Below the pieces are notes generated by a model. The model worked only from the letters and a program-made list of their open reading frames with translations. It was not told the DNA's origin and ran no database searches. From Paragorgia papillata (lineage: Eukaryota > Cnidaria > Anthozoa > Scleralcyonacea > Coralliidae), in NCBI GenBank assembly GCA_035771165.1, contig JAWNZC010000414.1:1-64000 (forward strand): a stretch of DNA of 64,000 nt, written 5' to 3'. The position numbers were made by a program, and so were the translations under genes. Numbering within the stretch: position 1 is the stretch's first letter; the number at the start of each line of letters is the position of its first letter. This document shows, piece after piece, positions 1 to 12,756 of the stretch.

Positions 1-180
1 TACTCGCAATAACAGCGCCTCTTTTTTGAATTTCGGGTTAAACTTCGTACAGTAGGTTGTAGGTTGGTATACTTCACAATGATGAAATAAAACACTTTAA
101 AATTGGTGCGCTTCGTTTGGACAAATTTAATCCAAACTCTCTTCGCAATTTGGTCAATTGATAGCCTGCGTGCAGACTTA

Positions 181-392
181 AGGCCTGGCCAAACGCTTTC
201 AACATTTCATGCAACATCGTTCAACATTGTTGAACGCATGTTGAACGAAAATTTGAACATGTCCAAATTTCGTTCAACATCATTCAACAACGTTCAACAT
301 CATTCAACAGGGTGGCCAAGCGCTTTCAACATGTTGAATTCAATAATGTTGAACGATGTTGAATGAAATGTTGAAAGCGTTTGGCCAGGCCT
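181..392. mobile_element. MITE with 48-bp TIRs and TTA target duplication (PIF/Harbinger-like)
   Basis: The first 48 bases (181-228, starting aggcctggccaaacgctttc) are the reverse complement of the last 48 (345-392) with a single mismatch. The element is flanked by TTA on both sides (178-180 and 393-395). The interior is built from further copies of the words gttcaacat and atgttgaac, so the whole 212 bp can fold on itself. It has no coding capacity. A 3-bp TTA/TAA duplication is typical of PIF/Harbinger MITEs; that family call is inference. Confidence 0.8.
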
Positions 393-395
393 TTA

Positions 396-1440
396 GTTAA
401 TTGGACTCTTATGCAAGGATATTCCTGCTTTAATATCAGATTGATTGCTGCAATCTTGTACAGCACAGCGTGATGATGGCGGAATAATATAATTTTAATG
501 AGCGATTCTTCCAAGCCACACTTGTTTACTATCACACAAGGTGTTTTGTTGGGTCGAGACTCTGACGTCACAGACATCTTAGACCCAGTCTCAAATAAAC
601 ACGTCCATTTTAATGGCGGTCGCGAATTTGCGTATTTCTTTCGTCAATATCTGCTTTACTTTTCCGAATATCAGCATGAAACTTCGTTTGGTAAGTCTTC
701 GATACATGCACTTTAGGCCCATAGAGAAAAAAGTAGGGGTAAAAATTTCGTCTCAGTGACACTTTAATTAAGTGAGTTTCGTTGTTTATACGACATGTGG
801 TGGTGTCGGCGGTTGTTGGTGTTAGATTCAGTTTTGAGATCGGGAAGTACAGTAGAAATGTATTCAAGAAGATTAGGATTATCCGGTGTAGGTGGTGTGA
901 AATTACTTTTGGTTTTAAACGGGTGTCTAGATGTGTTATTAGAGCTTCTGAAATATTATTTAAGGTACATTTTACGGCGCTATTGTAGAAAGGTGTCATA
1001 TATGACTTGGCTGGATGTGGGTTTGGGTGTATACTGAACTACGTCACTGCTAGCGCCATGGATACCATAATGGTTGGCTAACTCTGTATGTTATGTCCCG
1101 CTTCTGAAGGCAATGCCGATGGAGGTCCCGTTACCTATTTAAATCTTTTACCATTGCTGATCCATCGTCTCTAAAAATTTGAGCAAAATCGAAAGAATGC
1201 CCTTTAACTTGCAGCTTTTTAAATTGTTACTTTGTTGCAATTCAAAAACTACATTTCGAATATAAATGCGGCACTTGAAAGAACATTTTACTTAACTGAA
1301 AACGCGGAATGACAACTCAGTATCTAATTCACAAACGCTCTGTAATGAAGCTGCATGCCTTGCATGGTATACGCGCTACTTTTACCAATCAGTAGAGGAG
1401 CTCGTATATAGAGACACACACGGTAGGCGAGGGACTAGCT
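396..1440. other. No gene or repeat recognised
   Basis: Non-repetitive AT-rich sequence. Open frames here are short, overlap on both strands and contain no motif I recognise. No RNA gene was seen. Confidence 0.5.
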
Positions 1441-1757
1441 AATGGTCGTGGGTAAAATGTCGTGGGTCGTGGGTAAAAAGTCGTGGGTAAAAAGTCGTGG
1501 GTCGTGGGTAAAAAGTCGTGGGTCGTGATTTTTTCCGAAAATTGTGGAACAAATTATAGAATGAAATAAATGTATTATTTAAGTTGAATAAATTGAATTG
1601 AATAGCTATTCGTGGGGGCGTTCTTGCCCGACAAAAGTTGGTTTGGCACAAACTTGGCGAAGGCCAAACCTCTCTGGTTATTGCATTGTCAAGAGTAATC
1701 GATATAATATTAAGTATTGTTATAGTTCAAGGCTTCCAGTGTGGGTATTACAATCAG
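1441..1757 (+). repeat. Dispersed repeat with a gtcgtgggtaaaa minisatellite; inverted partner at 5912-6250
   Basis: Positions 1441-1530 are a short tandem array of gtcgtgggtaaaa/gtcgtgg words. The following ~230 bp, including the word ggtttggcacaaacttggcg (1640-1659), reappears as its reverse complement near 5990-6100, and the minisatellite reappears inverted at 6130-6245. The pair is therefore two opposite-orientation copies of one interspersed repeat about 4.2 kb apart. No coding content was seen. Confidence 0.7.
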
Positions 1758-2274
1758 GATATTACAAAAAGATAATTACAAAGGAATACGATTATACTAA
1801 TTTAAAGGTGAATCACAATCGCTTCTGCGCATTTGCGGCGATATTCATGTTTCTTTATTTTGAAGGGTGAGTTAAATTTGAAACCCGCGTTTCCATGCTA
1901 TTATAGAACCAACCGCTAATTGAGTGAGCTAATTGATTCTGAAACTTGTTTAATCGAAAGCTGATATTTTGAAACGTTTCGCGTAGAACTTCACAAAATT
2001 TACGAAGAATAGTATTTTGACTATATGTTCTTAATTCTGCACATGCAAAGAAATGTGCGTGAAAAATTATTGTAAAGCGACGTTAGCGCAGGCTAGTTTA
2101 TCTGCATGTGGTTGAAAGTTAATCAAAATACCATTCTTGGTAAATTTCGTGTTGTTTTAAGCTATAGTTTTCGAAATATTAGTAATTGCATTTATATAAG
2201 TCCGCGGAGACTCCGTGTGCGTTTACAATATTTGATGTTCTGTGTTTCGCGCACATTTGTTTGCATGGGCAGAA
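1758..2274. other. No gene recognised
   Basis: AT-rich sequence without recognisable coding or RNA features; only short open frames. Confidence 0.4.
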
Positions 2275-2815
2275 TTAAAAATAGGTACGCAATGCGTACA
2301 TGCGGATACTGGTATTTATTTGACGTGAGAGTCTAAGATAACTAATTGTGGATTGTAAATTCAATTTCATGCAAACATACCAAGACATACTGAAAATACT
2401 AGAGAATCTTGTGACATATATAAGGGCCCAGCACAAAACTCGAGGTAGTTGTATTATTCAAAATATTTATTTAGACGTAATGTTTGGTTGTATTACTCAT
2501 TACAACATGTTCAGAGGCTAAATTACTATTTCAGTGAATCTAAATATTTAAATTTTCATGACATTCAATTACCTATCTATTATTATTATTATTATTTTTA
2601 TTACTCGGACTACCACAGGTAGCCGAGTTTAGGTTTCGGTGGCGTTTCGTACTATTTTTCTGGTCGACAAATTGCAATTATTGCATCATCCCGATAGGCT
2701 TTGCGAAACCACGCGGTGTGCTATCGATCTGGTATTGCTCCGTCTTGAAGCTTTTAGAAGATCACAAGTGACTTTAGAACACTGTTATTAATCAGTCATG
2801 TGGCTGGTAGAAAAA
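2275..2815 (+). repeat. Left arm of a ~540-bp inverted duplication (partner 15785-16318)
   Basis: Nearly every word here reappears reverse-complemented at 15785-16318, for example aaaccacgcggtgtgctatc (2707-2726) against gatagcacaccgcgtggttt (15870-15889). A short ATT microsatellite at 2578-2600 matches ATA/AAT repeats at 15983-16015. The partner lies inside a block that interrupts another repeat (see 14856-16316), so the unit probably moves as one element. It contains no coding sequence. Confidence 0.8.
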
Positions 2816-2819
2816 TCCA

Positions 2820-3055
2820 ATCAATTTAAAAAGAACGTTTATTCATAGAAAAACCCAATACTCAATAGCCCAATTAATTCAAAAAAGAACGTCAACATCC
2901 TGGTCATCGCCTCCTTGATCGTCGTCTATCCACAGATGTGCATCAGAGGCATCTTCGACATCTGAATCAGAGACTTGTGTCCGGCTCTTTTAACAGGTGC
3001 CTCGCTTAATCGAGAGCGGCGCTAAATCGAGCATTTACGGTATAGAAATAACAAT
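2820..3055 (-). mobile_element. Possible 3' end of a transposase gene (pogo/Tigger-like), low confidence
   Basis: This segment is absent from the inverted partner at 15.5-15.8 kb, so it looks like a separate insertion. Read on the minus strand, 2990-2888 gives an acidic tail rich in Asp/Ser (…SDSDVEDASDAHLWIDDD…) ending at a TGA. An AATAAA lies about 40 bp further downstream on that strand (in 2833-2848). Acidic C-terminal tails are common in pogo/Tigger transposases, but no catalytic domain is present. The assignment is inference. Confidence 0.25.
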
Positions 3056-3744
3056 AATCGCCAATTTCTAACGATTAAACCTAATCTCTAACGCCTAATA
3101 ATAAAATATTTGAACTCACGTTTAGATAAATCAGCAAAAACAGGACGTAAATCGCATTTTTAAACAATATGATATTTTTATGTTTTATATGTCTATGTTT
3201 TAGACTCTAGTAACACATGCATTGATGCGTCTCAATATATCAATGTTCGACGCGTTTTTTGAGTAAGTATTGAATACGTCTACATCACTACATGTAACAT
3301 AAAAAGTCCCAAGCACGGATGCGTGTAAACTTTAGCTAAAACATCTTGGCCGAGCGCCTAACATTTTGAACATTTTTAAAATGGCATTCAGATTTCAGAA
3401 AGATCTTTAATCCGAGCCAAAAAGCGCACGTTCTTCGTCTTTTCGTTTGAAAGCTTAACTTTACGAATTTATTAGATGTATAAAACCTTGTTTGATTTTG
3501 ATAGAAACATATTGAAGGTTATGCATGTAATATATTTGCACGCTTGTATATAAAAACAAATAACATATTATTAATACTAAATTGTTTTATATCAAAAAAA
3601 AACTGTTTACCGTTCAAATATAATTGTTCCACAAACAGACACCGCTTTCTCACATATTTCTTAAATTGTGACGCGCAAACTGAATAAAAACAACGCATCT
3701 CTATAATTTTATTTATAACGTTCGTAATTGGAAATAAATAGATA
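3056..3744. other. AT-rich spacer with a diverged inverted match to 15.3-15.48 kb
   Basis: No gene seen. About 3300-3450 (the word agatctttaatccgagccaa, 3400-3419) is weakly similar in reverse orientation to 15330-15480. This extends the 2.3/15.8 kb inverted duplication in the same order. Confidence 0.4.
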
Positions 3745-5100
3745 ATTGATTTTAGCTATTGGTTGTTTCCGTTGATCACGAGTTGACGAAACATTTCTTA
3801 CACACACACACACACACACACAGACAGAACAGACACAGAACCGCGTTTTTAGCGGATATTTTAGCAAATCCGAGTCGAAATACTATTCTTCGTAAATGTT
3901 GTGAAGTTTTAAAAAAACGTTTCGAATATCAGATTTACATTTCAAAGTCACTCAGCGGTTGGTTCTTTAATAGCATGGAAACGTGGGTTTCAAGTTTTTC
4001 TCATCAAAATAAACGGAAACATGAATATTACCGCAAATAGTAGCGATTGATTCTCAGTATTAGTATAGTATTCCTTTTACTATTGATGTTGAATACTTCT
4101 GATTTATTAATATTTGTTTTAATACTTTTTAATTGACATATATTAATTGAGAGGTTTTGAATAAAAGTTTGTGAAATTTTTCGGCATGAACGCTAATATT
4201 CAATTTATTCAAAATATATATATATAATTTATTTATTTCATTTTTTTAATTTGTTTTTTTAAATCACGATCCACGACGTTTTTTTACGAATAACGACGAT
4301 TTTACCACGATTTCGACTGGTAGGCTATTTTTAAAAGGATTTTTTGTACAGGATTAACACAGGATTTAAAAGATTAAGTTTAAAATTAATTTTCAGTTAG
4401 TCAGATCAGTTCAGATCTTAGTTTTTTCTTTTATTTTTTTTCATTCTTCTTTTTTTTCCCCCCACAACTGCTCGACCCAAAAAGGGAGTCCTTTTATTTT
4501 TTTTATGTACAAAAACCACGCTGGTATATAGGTGTGCAGGAATTGACCAACCAGGAGCGTCAGACCACCATACTTTGCATGAATGAAGGCGTTGTCAACC
4601 GATCACAAGTACCAAGGAAAACGTTTGAAAAGTTTTTCCTTATATTAAACGAATATATTTCGACTACATTGTATGCTAAAAAAGTTGATGTCATAAGGTA
4701 TGACCGTCACAGTTTCAATGAGTAGTACGGAACAGTTCAACTTTGAATAATTTACATAATAGTTGTCGTTTGGATTATGTAAACATAGAATGCTAAGTCT
4801 ACATAATCATGTATAAACAACGTGCTAAATTACTTGGCCATGCGTGCAAAAAGACAATAGAAAAGACTTCTAATTCGGCAAACTGTTGACATACAGGAGT
4901 AACTAAACCCGACTTCGCAATTTGTGAGAACATTTGAATTGTTTGCTGCTTTACGTAGTTTTGATTTTTTCAGCTATTTTTTTTTAGTCGTTGCATTTGA
5001 CAATAGATAGCCTAGAACATAAAGATTATTTATCGCTTAGATTTTATATATCTTTGCTATAACACTTGCATTAATGTTAAAAGCTTAGAGAGCTTTTGTA
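3745..5100 (+). repeat. Direct repeat block, copy 1 (copy 2 at 5512-7240)
   Basis: Begins with gctattggttgtttccg, a (CA)n tract at 3801-3821 and an aaccgcgttt…agcggat word. It ends with the block gaatgaaggcgttgtcaacc…ttaaac (about 4580-4650) and sequence further downstream. The same order recurs at 5512-7240 with many small indels. The block around 4580-4650 also recurs at 6578, 8790 and 11334. It is an old tandem or segmental duplication with no protein domain recognised. Confidence 0.7.
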
Positions 5101-5511
5101 TAGCTACTGCTTCGTGATATGAACATATAATTATATAGTATACACTTGATTTGTGATGCTGTTGATGAACACGAGAACGTATTGCATGAATCTATGCAGT
5201 CCTGCAGTTGTATTTATCTGATACAACAAAATACATACGTACATAAAAAATGTATTAAAATACTGAAAGAATATTGTTTGCCCCGAAACCCAGACAATCC
5301 GGCAAAAATTCTCAAAACCTTTCAAATTATACCGAAGACGTAGCCCACTGACAGCTGTCGACTTGTCATCTTTTTCTTGGCATCTTGTGATTGCGCGGCA
5401 AATGTCTACCTTAAGCAAAACTCAACTTTCTATCTTCCATTCGTTGTTCTGGTACACGTTCGTAAACCCTTCGAACATACAAATAAGACTTCTGTAGTAT
5501 GCTGATTCGGA
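5101..5511. other. Unique spacer, no gene recognised
   Basis: Both strands have short open frames without motifs. The 5400-5511 edge (atctaccttaagc… to …gcggatccgctattgg) matches 14960-15035 in reverse complement, so the dispersed element copy begins before 5512. Confidence 0.4.
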
Positions 5512-7240
5512 TCCGCTATTGGTTGTTTCCGTGATCACGTGATTGACGGAAACATTCTTACAACACACACACAGACAGACAAACACAGACACACACACAC
5601 AACCGCGTTTATAGCGGATATGGTTTAGCAACCAGTATCCGCAAAAACATAGTCGAAATACTATTCTTCGAAATGTTGTGAAGTTTTAAGCAGCAAACGT
5701 TTCGAAATATTAGCTTTCGATTAAACAAAGTTTCAGAGTCACTCAGGCGGTTTGGTTCTTTAATAGCATGGAAAACGTGTTTCAAGTTTTTCTCTCACAC
5801 AAAATAACCGAAAACATGAATATTACCGCAAATGCGCAGTAGCGATTGTGATTCACCTCAGTAAATTAGTATAATCGTATTCCTTTTACTATTGATGTTG
5901 ATCAATACTTCTGATTGTAATACCTATACACACTGGTGCTATGGATTGAACTCTATATCGATTACTCCGTCTTGACAATTGCAATAGCCAGAGAGGTTTG
6001 GCCCCAAGTTTGTGCCAAATCCACCTTTGTCGGGCATGATCGCCCCTCCCGAATAATATATTCAATTCAATTTATTCAACTTCAATATATAATACATTTA
6101 TTTCATTCTATTTTATTTGTTCATTTGCTAAAATCACGACCACGACGTTTTACATACGACCCACGACTTTTTACCCACGATCCGCGACTTTTACCCACGA
6201 CCCACGACATTTTTACCCACGACCCACGACATTTACCCCACGATCATTTGCTACTCCCGGTAGGCGAGGTAGCAAATTAAAATCTTTATTGTACAGGATA
6301 TAACACAGGATATAAAGATAAAAGTTAAATACTTAAAACTAATGTTCAGTTCAATCAGATCAGTTCAGACTCTTCTTAGTTTCTTCCTTTAGCTTCTTCT
6401 TAGTTCTTTCATTTCTTCTTCTGCTCAACTCTCCGATTGTTTTTTCCCCCACACAATGCTCGACTCCAAAAAGGGAGGATCCTTTTTATAGTTTTTTTAT
6501 GTACACAACCACGCCTGGTATATAGGTGTGCAGGAATTGACCAACCAGGAGCGTCAGACCACCATACTTTGCAGCCATTGAATGAAGGCGTTGTCAACCG
6601 ATCACAAGTACCAAGGAAAACGTTTGAAAAGTTTTCCTTATATTAAACTAATATATTTCTCGACTACATTGGTATGGTAAAAAAATTGATGTCATAAGGT
6701 ATAAGACCGTCACAGTTTCAATAGTACGGAACAGTTCAACTTTGAATAATCATTACATATATAGTTGTCGTTTCGATTATGTAAACATTACGAAGCTACT
6801 TCTTGGCCTAAAATCATGCTAAATTCAACAAGGCTACATAAACAAATTTGTGCCTGCCATGCGTGCAAGATCATACTGACAGGACAATATGAAAGACTTC
6901 TAATTAAGAGAACTGTTGACAAGCTAGTAACTAAACACCTATGACAGAGGCATACACCTAATTACTGATTCGCGACATTTTGATAAAGCTACAGGAAGGC
7001 TAATTGATCTTACTTTTACGTAGTTTTGATTATATTTTCAGCTATTTGTTTGCATTGCGGCATCCTACAATAGAATAGCCAGAAGCAGCTATAGAGAGCT
7101 TAGTTATCGCTTTAGATATGTGTATATATGTTGTATAAACATGCATTAATAGTAAAGCAGCGAGAGAGCTTAGTTATAGCTTTAGATTTGTGTATATGTT
7201 GTATAACAATAGTATCCACTGCTTCGCGTTGATACAAAAA
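5512..7240 (+). repeat. Direct repeat block, copy 2 (copy 1 at 3745-5100)
   Basis: Same order of words as copy 1: gctattggttgtttccg, CA-rich tract at 5563-5602, agcggatatggtttagca, then the gaatgaaggcgttgtcaacc block at 6578. It is longer than copy 1 because it contains the inverted dispersed repeat 5912-6250. Downstream of 6700 it shares sequence with the 7.7-12.3 kb duplications. Confidence 0.7.
5912..6250 (-). repeat. Inverted copy of the 1441-1757 dispersed repeat
   Basis: Reading the minus strand reproduces 1441-1757: the gtcgtgggtaaaa minisatellite followed by a hairpin-prone ggtttggcc…ggccaaacc segment. Divergence is mainly small indels. Confidence 0.7.
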
Positions 7241-7718
7241 CCATACATCTGGTCCAATATTACGATATGATACGGATGGTAAATTTCATTCACGATCCGT
7301 GACTTATAGGGATGGTAAGAATAATATCACGACCCATAACTGACACATTTTACAGCTCGTGAAAGTACGTCAAGCTGTACCATACGACCGGTATATTATC
7401 TAAAATATATTTCTAAAATTCATTAATAATTCATGAGGAAAACCAAAAAGAAAAATCATGAGCGTATCGGATCTATACATGTGATATAGACTCGCTCTAA
7501 GTTTCTCGCTGGTTTTTAACGGCTGAGATAAGCTTAATTTTCAAAATTACTACGCCAATGAACGTATGAAGTGATTCTTTTTAGAAGCCATTTAAAAACC
7601 TTGCAGTACGCGGGCTTTATCGGCTCTAAAACACTCGGCTATCGCCTCGTGTTTTATATCCGATAAAGCCCTCCTGCGCGGTTTATAAATATTACATATA
7701 TATATATATGTATATATT
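7241..7718. other. AT-rich spacer, no gene recognised
   Basis: The left part overlaps the duplicated segment family (tacggatggtaaatttcatt recurs at 9527 and 12070). The right part, 7600-7718, is AT-rich with a (TA)n tract at 7696-7715. No coding evidence. Confidence 0.4.
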
Positions 7719-9780
7719 ATCAACCACGCAACATTATGAATATTACATGTTCTTGCTTCGTTCTAAAAAAACACGCAAGGGTGCAATACTATATGATTGT
7801 CATATTATTATTATATATGTCGTTGCTTTGTTCTTTAAAAAATCACGCAATATATCAGTAAAATACCGGTTGTTGCTTCGTTCTATAACAACCACGCAAT
7901 GATATATTATGTCTTCTTCCTTTCTTCTTTAAAAAACACGGAAGAGCGCAATATTATAATATAATATAATATAACATTATTATTATATGTTGTTGCTTCG
8001 TTCTTTAAAACCCTACGCAATATACCAATATTCATATGCTCGTCCTTCGTTCTATTAGTAGAACCACACAGTTAAACTCTAAAACGTGAATAGTTAAATC
8101 TTGAATAGAAATGAAAGTGTAGAAATGTAAAGTGCCGCGAAAGACCCCTTTACGTTTAGTTTTTACAAAGAGATCCTGAAGCGACTGCCGAAAACCGTGC
8201 GCAGCGTTGTAATTAGCAGTGTTAACGATCTATATTAGTAGTGTCGAAATGACGTATACATGCAACTGCCTCGTTCAGGCAGGCAGGCATTTCAATCTTT
8301 GATAAGAAAAAGAGATCGCAGTGCTTTTAATAATTTTCACAAATTTAATTTGGATTTCAAACAATAAAGTTTAAAAGTATGACTGTATGAGCAACTCACC
8401 AGACATATTCACTTCTGAATATTCTTGCAACTGTTACTCAGATCGTCGTTTATGGACTATACAGTATCTTCCTGTCCTTGGAAGGCGTTGGCCGAATGAG
8501 AGTGACTTTTTGCCTCGAACCAAAGTTATTTTATATGTTTCCTTGACTGATGTGCAATAAATCAGGTGACTAAGATTAAATGCTGAGTTGGGCGCAACCC
8601 ATTATTGACGACAGAGTTATTTTGACAAATTCTCGGAATATGAGACGCTGGGCATGTGGAAGGCACTCGAAGCCGATCAGTGCATCTATGGGGTGCCATA
8701 TTCCGCCAAAATTATATAAATCCGAGATTAGCCATTATTCTGATTATTATAGCCAGCATTTTTGCATATTTATTATACTTTGCAGCATTGAATGAAGGCG
8801 TTGTCAACCGATCACAAGTACCAAGGAAAACGTTTGAAAAGTTTTTCCTTATATTAAACTAATGTATTTCTCGACTACATTGATATGGTAAAAAAGTAGA
8901 TGTCATAAGGTATAAAACCGTTATAATATAATATTTCACAGTTTTATTGAGCATTTACGGAACAGTTCAACTTTTGAATAATCATTACACATAGTTGTCG
9001 TTTGGATTATGTAAACATTACGAAGCTACTTCTTGGCCTAAAATCATGCTAAATTCAACAAGCCTACATAAAAAAATTTGTGCCTGCCATGCATGCAAGA
9101 TCATACTGACAGTACAATAGAAAAGGCTTTTAATTAAGAAAACTGTTGACAAGCTAGAAACTAAACGTATGACAGACGCATGCACCTAATTACAGAACAA
9201 TGACAGATATGATCAGACTGTCGCGACATTTTGACATTTTGATAAAGCTACAGGAAGGCTAATTGATCTTACTTTTACGTAGTTTTGATTATATTTTCAT
9301 CTATTTGTTTGCATTGTGGCATCCTACAATAGAATAGCCAGAAGCAGCTAGAGAGCTTAGTTATAGCTTTAGATATGTGTATATGTTGTATAACATGCAT
9401 TAATAGTAAAACAGCGAGAGAGCTTAGTCATAGCTTTAGACTTGTGTATATGTTGTATAACAATAGTATCCATTGCTTCGCAGTTGATACAAAAACCATA
9501 CATCAGGTCCAATATTACGATATGATACGGATGGTAAATTTCATTCACGATTCGTGACTTATATGGATGGTAAGAATAATATCACGACCCGTAACTGACA
9601 CACTTTACAGTTCGTGAAAGTACGTACGTCAAGCTGTACCATAGCGACAATGACAAATTCTCTTAATTTACCATCGTTTATTTCAAGAATTATTCAAGTC
9701 CAGCTGTGCATTTCACTCATATACGGCTCACCACATTTTCATACGATCCGTGCGTTTCGTCGATCCATCAAATGAATAAA
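7719..9780 (+). repeat. Large duplication, copy A (~2.06 kb)
   Basis: Nearly collinear with 10298-12323 at an offset of about 2.55 kb, with small indels. The left third is a degenerate minisatellite built on ttgttgcttcgttct…accacgcaat words. A short frame at 8656-8862 ends with a hydrophobic stretch (LAIILIIIASIFAYLLYF) followed by a basic tail (NEGVVNRSQVPRKTFEKF); the same pair of segments is open in copy B at 11200-11406. I do not recognise this peptide. Confidence 0.8.
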
Positions 9781-9889
9781 TTACCCATGCAATTAATATA
9801 TCAAATGCATATCATCTATTCCTACCCTGTGCTACAAATTTAAAAACCAAGCAACAGGTAGACGAAATATTAGAATCGTTGCTATTGAA

Positions 9890-10245
9890 GCTAGACAATA
9901 TTCTGTTGTTGCTCGTTCTTTAAAAAATCACGCAATATATCAGTATATATAATACCGGTTGTTGCTTCGTTCTATATAACAACCACGCAATGAATATTGT
10001 CTTCTTCCTTTATATATTCTTTAAAAACCACGCAAGAGCGCAATATTATAATATAATATTATTATATGTTGTTGCTTCGTTCCTTAGGAAAACACGAAAT
10101 ATATAAATATCATATGTTGTTCCTTCGTTCTATAAGTAGAACCACACAGCTCTTGAATATTATATGTTCCGCCTTCGTTCTATAACAATTACCACACACA
10201 TCAATATCATATAGTCTTGCTCCGTCCTTTAAAAACCACGCAATA

Positions 10246-10249
<4 letters not shown>
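9890..10249 (+). repeat. Degenerate ttgcttcgttct minisatellite between copies A and B
   Basis: About six imperfect units of 50-70 bp, each with ttg(t/c)t(t/c)cgttct, a short A/T stretch and accac(g/a)ca. The same family forms the left parts of copies A (7721-8070) and B (10298-10640), so it probably mediated the duplication. Confidence 0.65.

Positions 10250-10294
<45 letters not shown>
10250..10294. repeat. (TA)n microsatellite
   Basis: Uninterrupted alternating AT of about 45 bp at the left boundary of duplication copy B. Confidence 0.95.
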
Positions 10295-10297
<3 letters not shown>

Positions 10298-12323
10298 CAA
10301 CCATGCAACATATGAATATTACATGTTCTTGCTTCGCTCTAAAAAAAGACGCAAGGATGCAATACTATATGATTGTCATATTATGTCGTTGCTTTGTTCC
10401 TTAAAAAATCACGCAATATATCAGTAAAATACCGGTTGTTGCTTCGTTCTATAACAACCACGCAATGAATGTTATGTCTTCCTCCTTTCTTCTTTAAAAA
10501 ACACGCAAGAGCGCAATATTATAATATAATATTATTATTATATGTTGTTGCGTCGTTCTTTAAAAATCCACGCAATATATCAATATCATATGCTCGTCCT
10601 TCGTTCTATTAGTAGAAACACACAATTAAACTCTAAAACGTGATAGTTAAATCTTGAATAGAAATGAAAGTGTAGCACATGTAAAGTGCGCGAAAGACCC
10701 CTTTACGTTTAGTTTTTGCAAAGAGATCTGAAGCGACTGCCGAAACCGTGCGCAGTGTTGTAATTAGCAGTGTTAACGATCTATATTAGTAGTGTAGAAA
10801 TGACGTATACATGCAACTGCCTCGTTCAGGCAGGCAGGCAGTTCAATCTTTGATAAGAAAAAGAGATCGCAGTGCTTTTAATAATTTCACAAATTTAATT
10901 TGGATTTCAAACAATAAAGTTTAAAAGTATGACTGTATGAGCAACTCACCAGACATATTCAATTCTGATATTCTGCAACTGTTACTCAGCTCGTCGTTTA
11001 TGGACTATACACTATCTTCCTGTCTTGGAAGGCGTTGGCCCAATGAGAGTGACTTTTTGCTTCGAACCAAAGTTATTTTATATGTTTCCTTGACTGATGT
11101 GCAATAATCAGGTGACTAAGATTAAATGCTGAGTTGGGCGCAACCCATTATTGACGACAGAGTTATTTTGACAAATTCTCGGAATATGAGACGCTGGGCA
11201 TGTGGAAGGCACTCGAAGCCGATCAGTGCATCTATGAGGTGCCATATCCGCCAAATTATATAAATCCGAGATTAGCCATTATTCTGATTATTATAGTCAG
11301 TATTTTTGCATATTTATTATACTTTGCAGCATTGAATGAAGGCGTTGTCAACCGATCACAAGTACCAAGGAAAACGTTTGAAAAGTTTTTCCTTATATTA
11401 AACTAATATATTTCTCGACTACAATTGATATGGTAAAAAAGTAGATGTCATAAGGTATAAAACCGTTATAATATAATATTTCACAGTTTTATTGAGCATT
11501 TACGGAACAGTTCAACTTTGAATAATCATTACACATAGTTGTCGTTTGGATTATGTAAACATTACGAAGCTACTTCTTGGCCTAAAATCATGCTAAATTC
11601 AACAAGCCTACATAAACAAATTTGTGCCTGCCATGCATGCAAGATCATACTGACAGGACAATAGAAAAGGCTTTTAATTAAGAAAAACTGTTGACAAGCT
11701 AGTAACTAAACTTATGACAGACGCATGCACCTAATTACAGAACAATGGTAGATATGATCAGACTGTCGCGACATTTTGACATTTTGATAAAGCTACATGA
11801 AGGCTAATTGATCTTACTTTTACGTAGTTTTGATTATATTTTCATCTATTTGTTTGCATTGCGGCATCCTACAATAGAATAGCCAGAAGCAGCTAGAGAG
11901 CTTAGTTATAGCTTTAGATATGTGTATATGTTGTATAACATGCATTAGTAGTAAAACAGCGAGAGAGCTTAGTCATAGCTTTAGACTTGTGTATATGTTG
12001 TATAACAATAGTATCCACTGCTTCGCAGTTGATACAAAAACCATACATCAGGTCCAATATTACGATATGATACGGATGGTAAATTTCATTCACGATTCGT
12101 GACTTATACGGATGGTAAGAATAATATCACGACCCGTAACTGACACACTTTACAGTTCGTGAAAGTACGTACGTCAAGCTGTACCATAGAGACAATGACA
12201 AATTCTCTTAATTTACCATCGTTTATTTCAAGAATTATTCAAGTCCAGCTGTGCATTTCACTCATATACGGCTCACCACATTTTCATACGATCCGTGCGT
12301 TTCGTCGATCCATCAAATGAATA
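10298..12323 (+). repeat. Large duplication, copy B (~2.03 kb)
   Basis: Matches copy A from caacca(c/t)gcaac to catcaaatgaataa. Immediately after that word the sequence jumps back to an internal point of the unit (aatttcacaaatttaatttgg), starting partial copy C. The shared aataa/aattt word at the junction suggests recombination between copies. Confidence 0.8.
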
Positions 12324-12756
12324 ATTTCACAAATTTAATTTGGATTTCAAACAATAAAGTTTAAAAGTATGACTGAATGAGCAACTCACCAGACATATTC
12401 AATTCTGATATTCTGCAACTGTTACTCAGCTCGTCGTTAATGGACTATACAGTATCTTCCTGTCTTGGAAGGCGTTGGCCCAATGAGAGTGACTTTTTGC
12501 TTCGAACCAAAGTTATATTATATGTTTCCTTGACTGGTGTCCAATAATCAGGTGACTAAGATTAATGAGTTGCGCGCAACCCATTATTGATCATGACAGT
12601 GTTATTTTGACAAATTCTCCGAATATTAGACGCGGGCCATGCAAGGCATTCGAAACCTATCAGTGCATCTATGGGGTGCCATATGATTATCTGCCAAAAT
12701 TATATAAATCCGAGATTAGCCATCATTCTGATTATTATCAAGCAGTGTTGGTAATA
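12324..12756 (+). repeat. Partial duplication, copy C
   Basis: Corresponds to 8335-8755 and 10884-11300: the same ggaaggcgttggcccaatga, gcgcaacccattattga and ttatataaatccgagattag words. It carries more substitutions than A and B show against each other, so it is an older copy. Confidence 0.75.
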
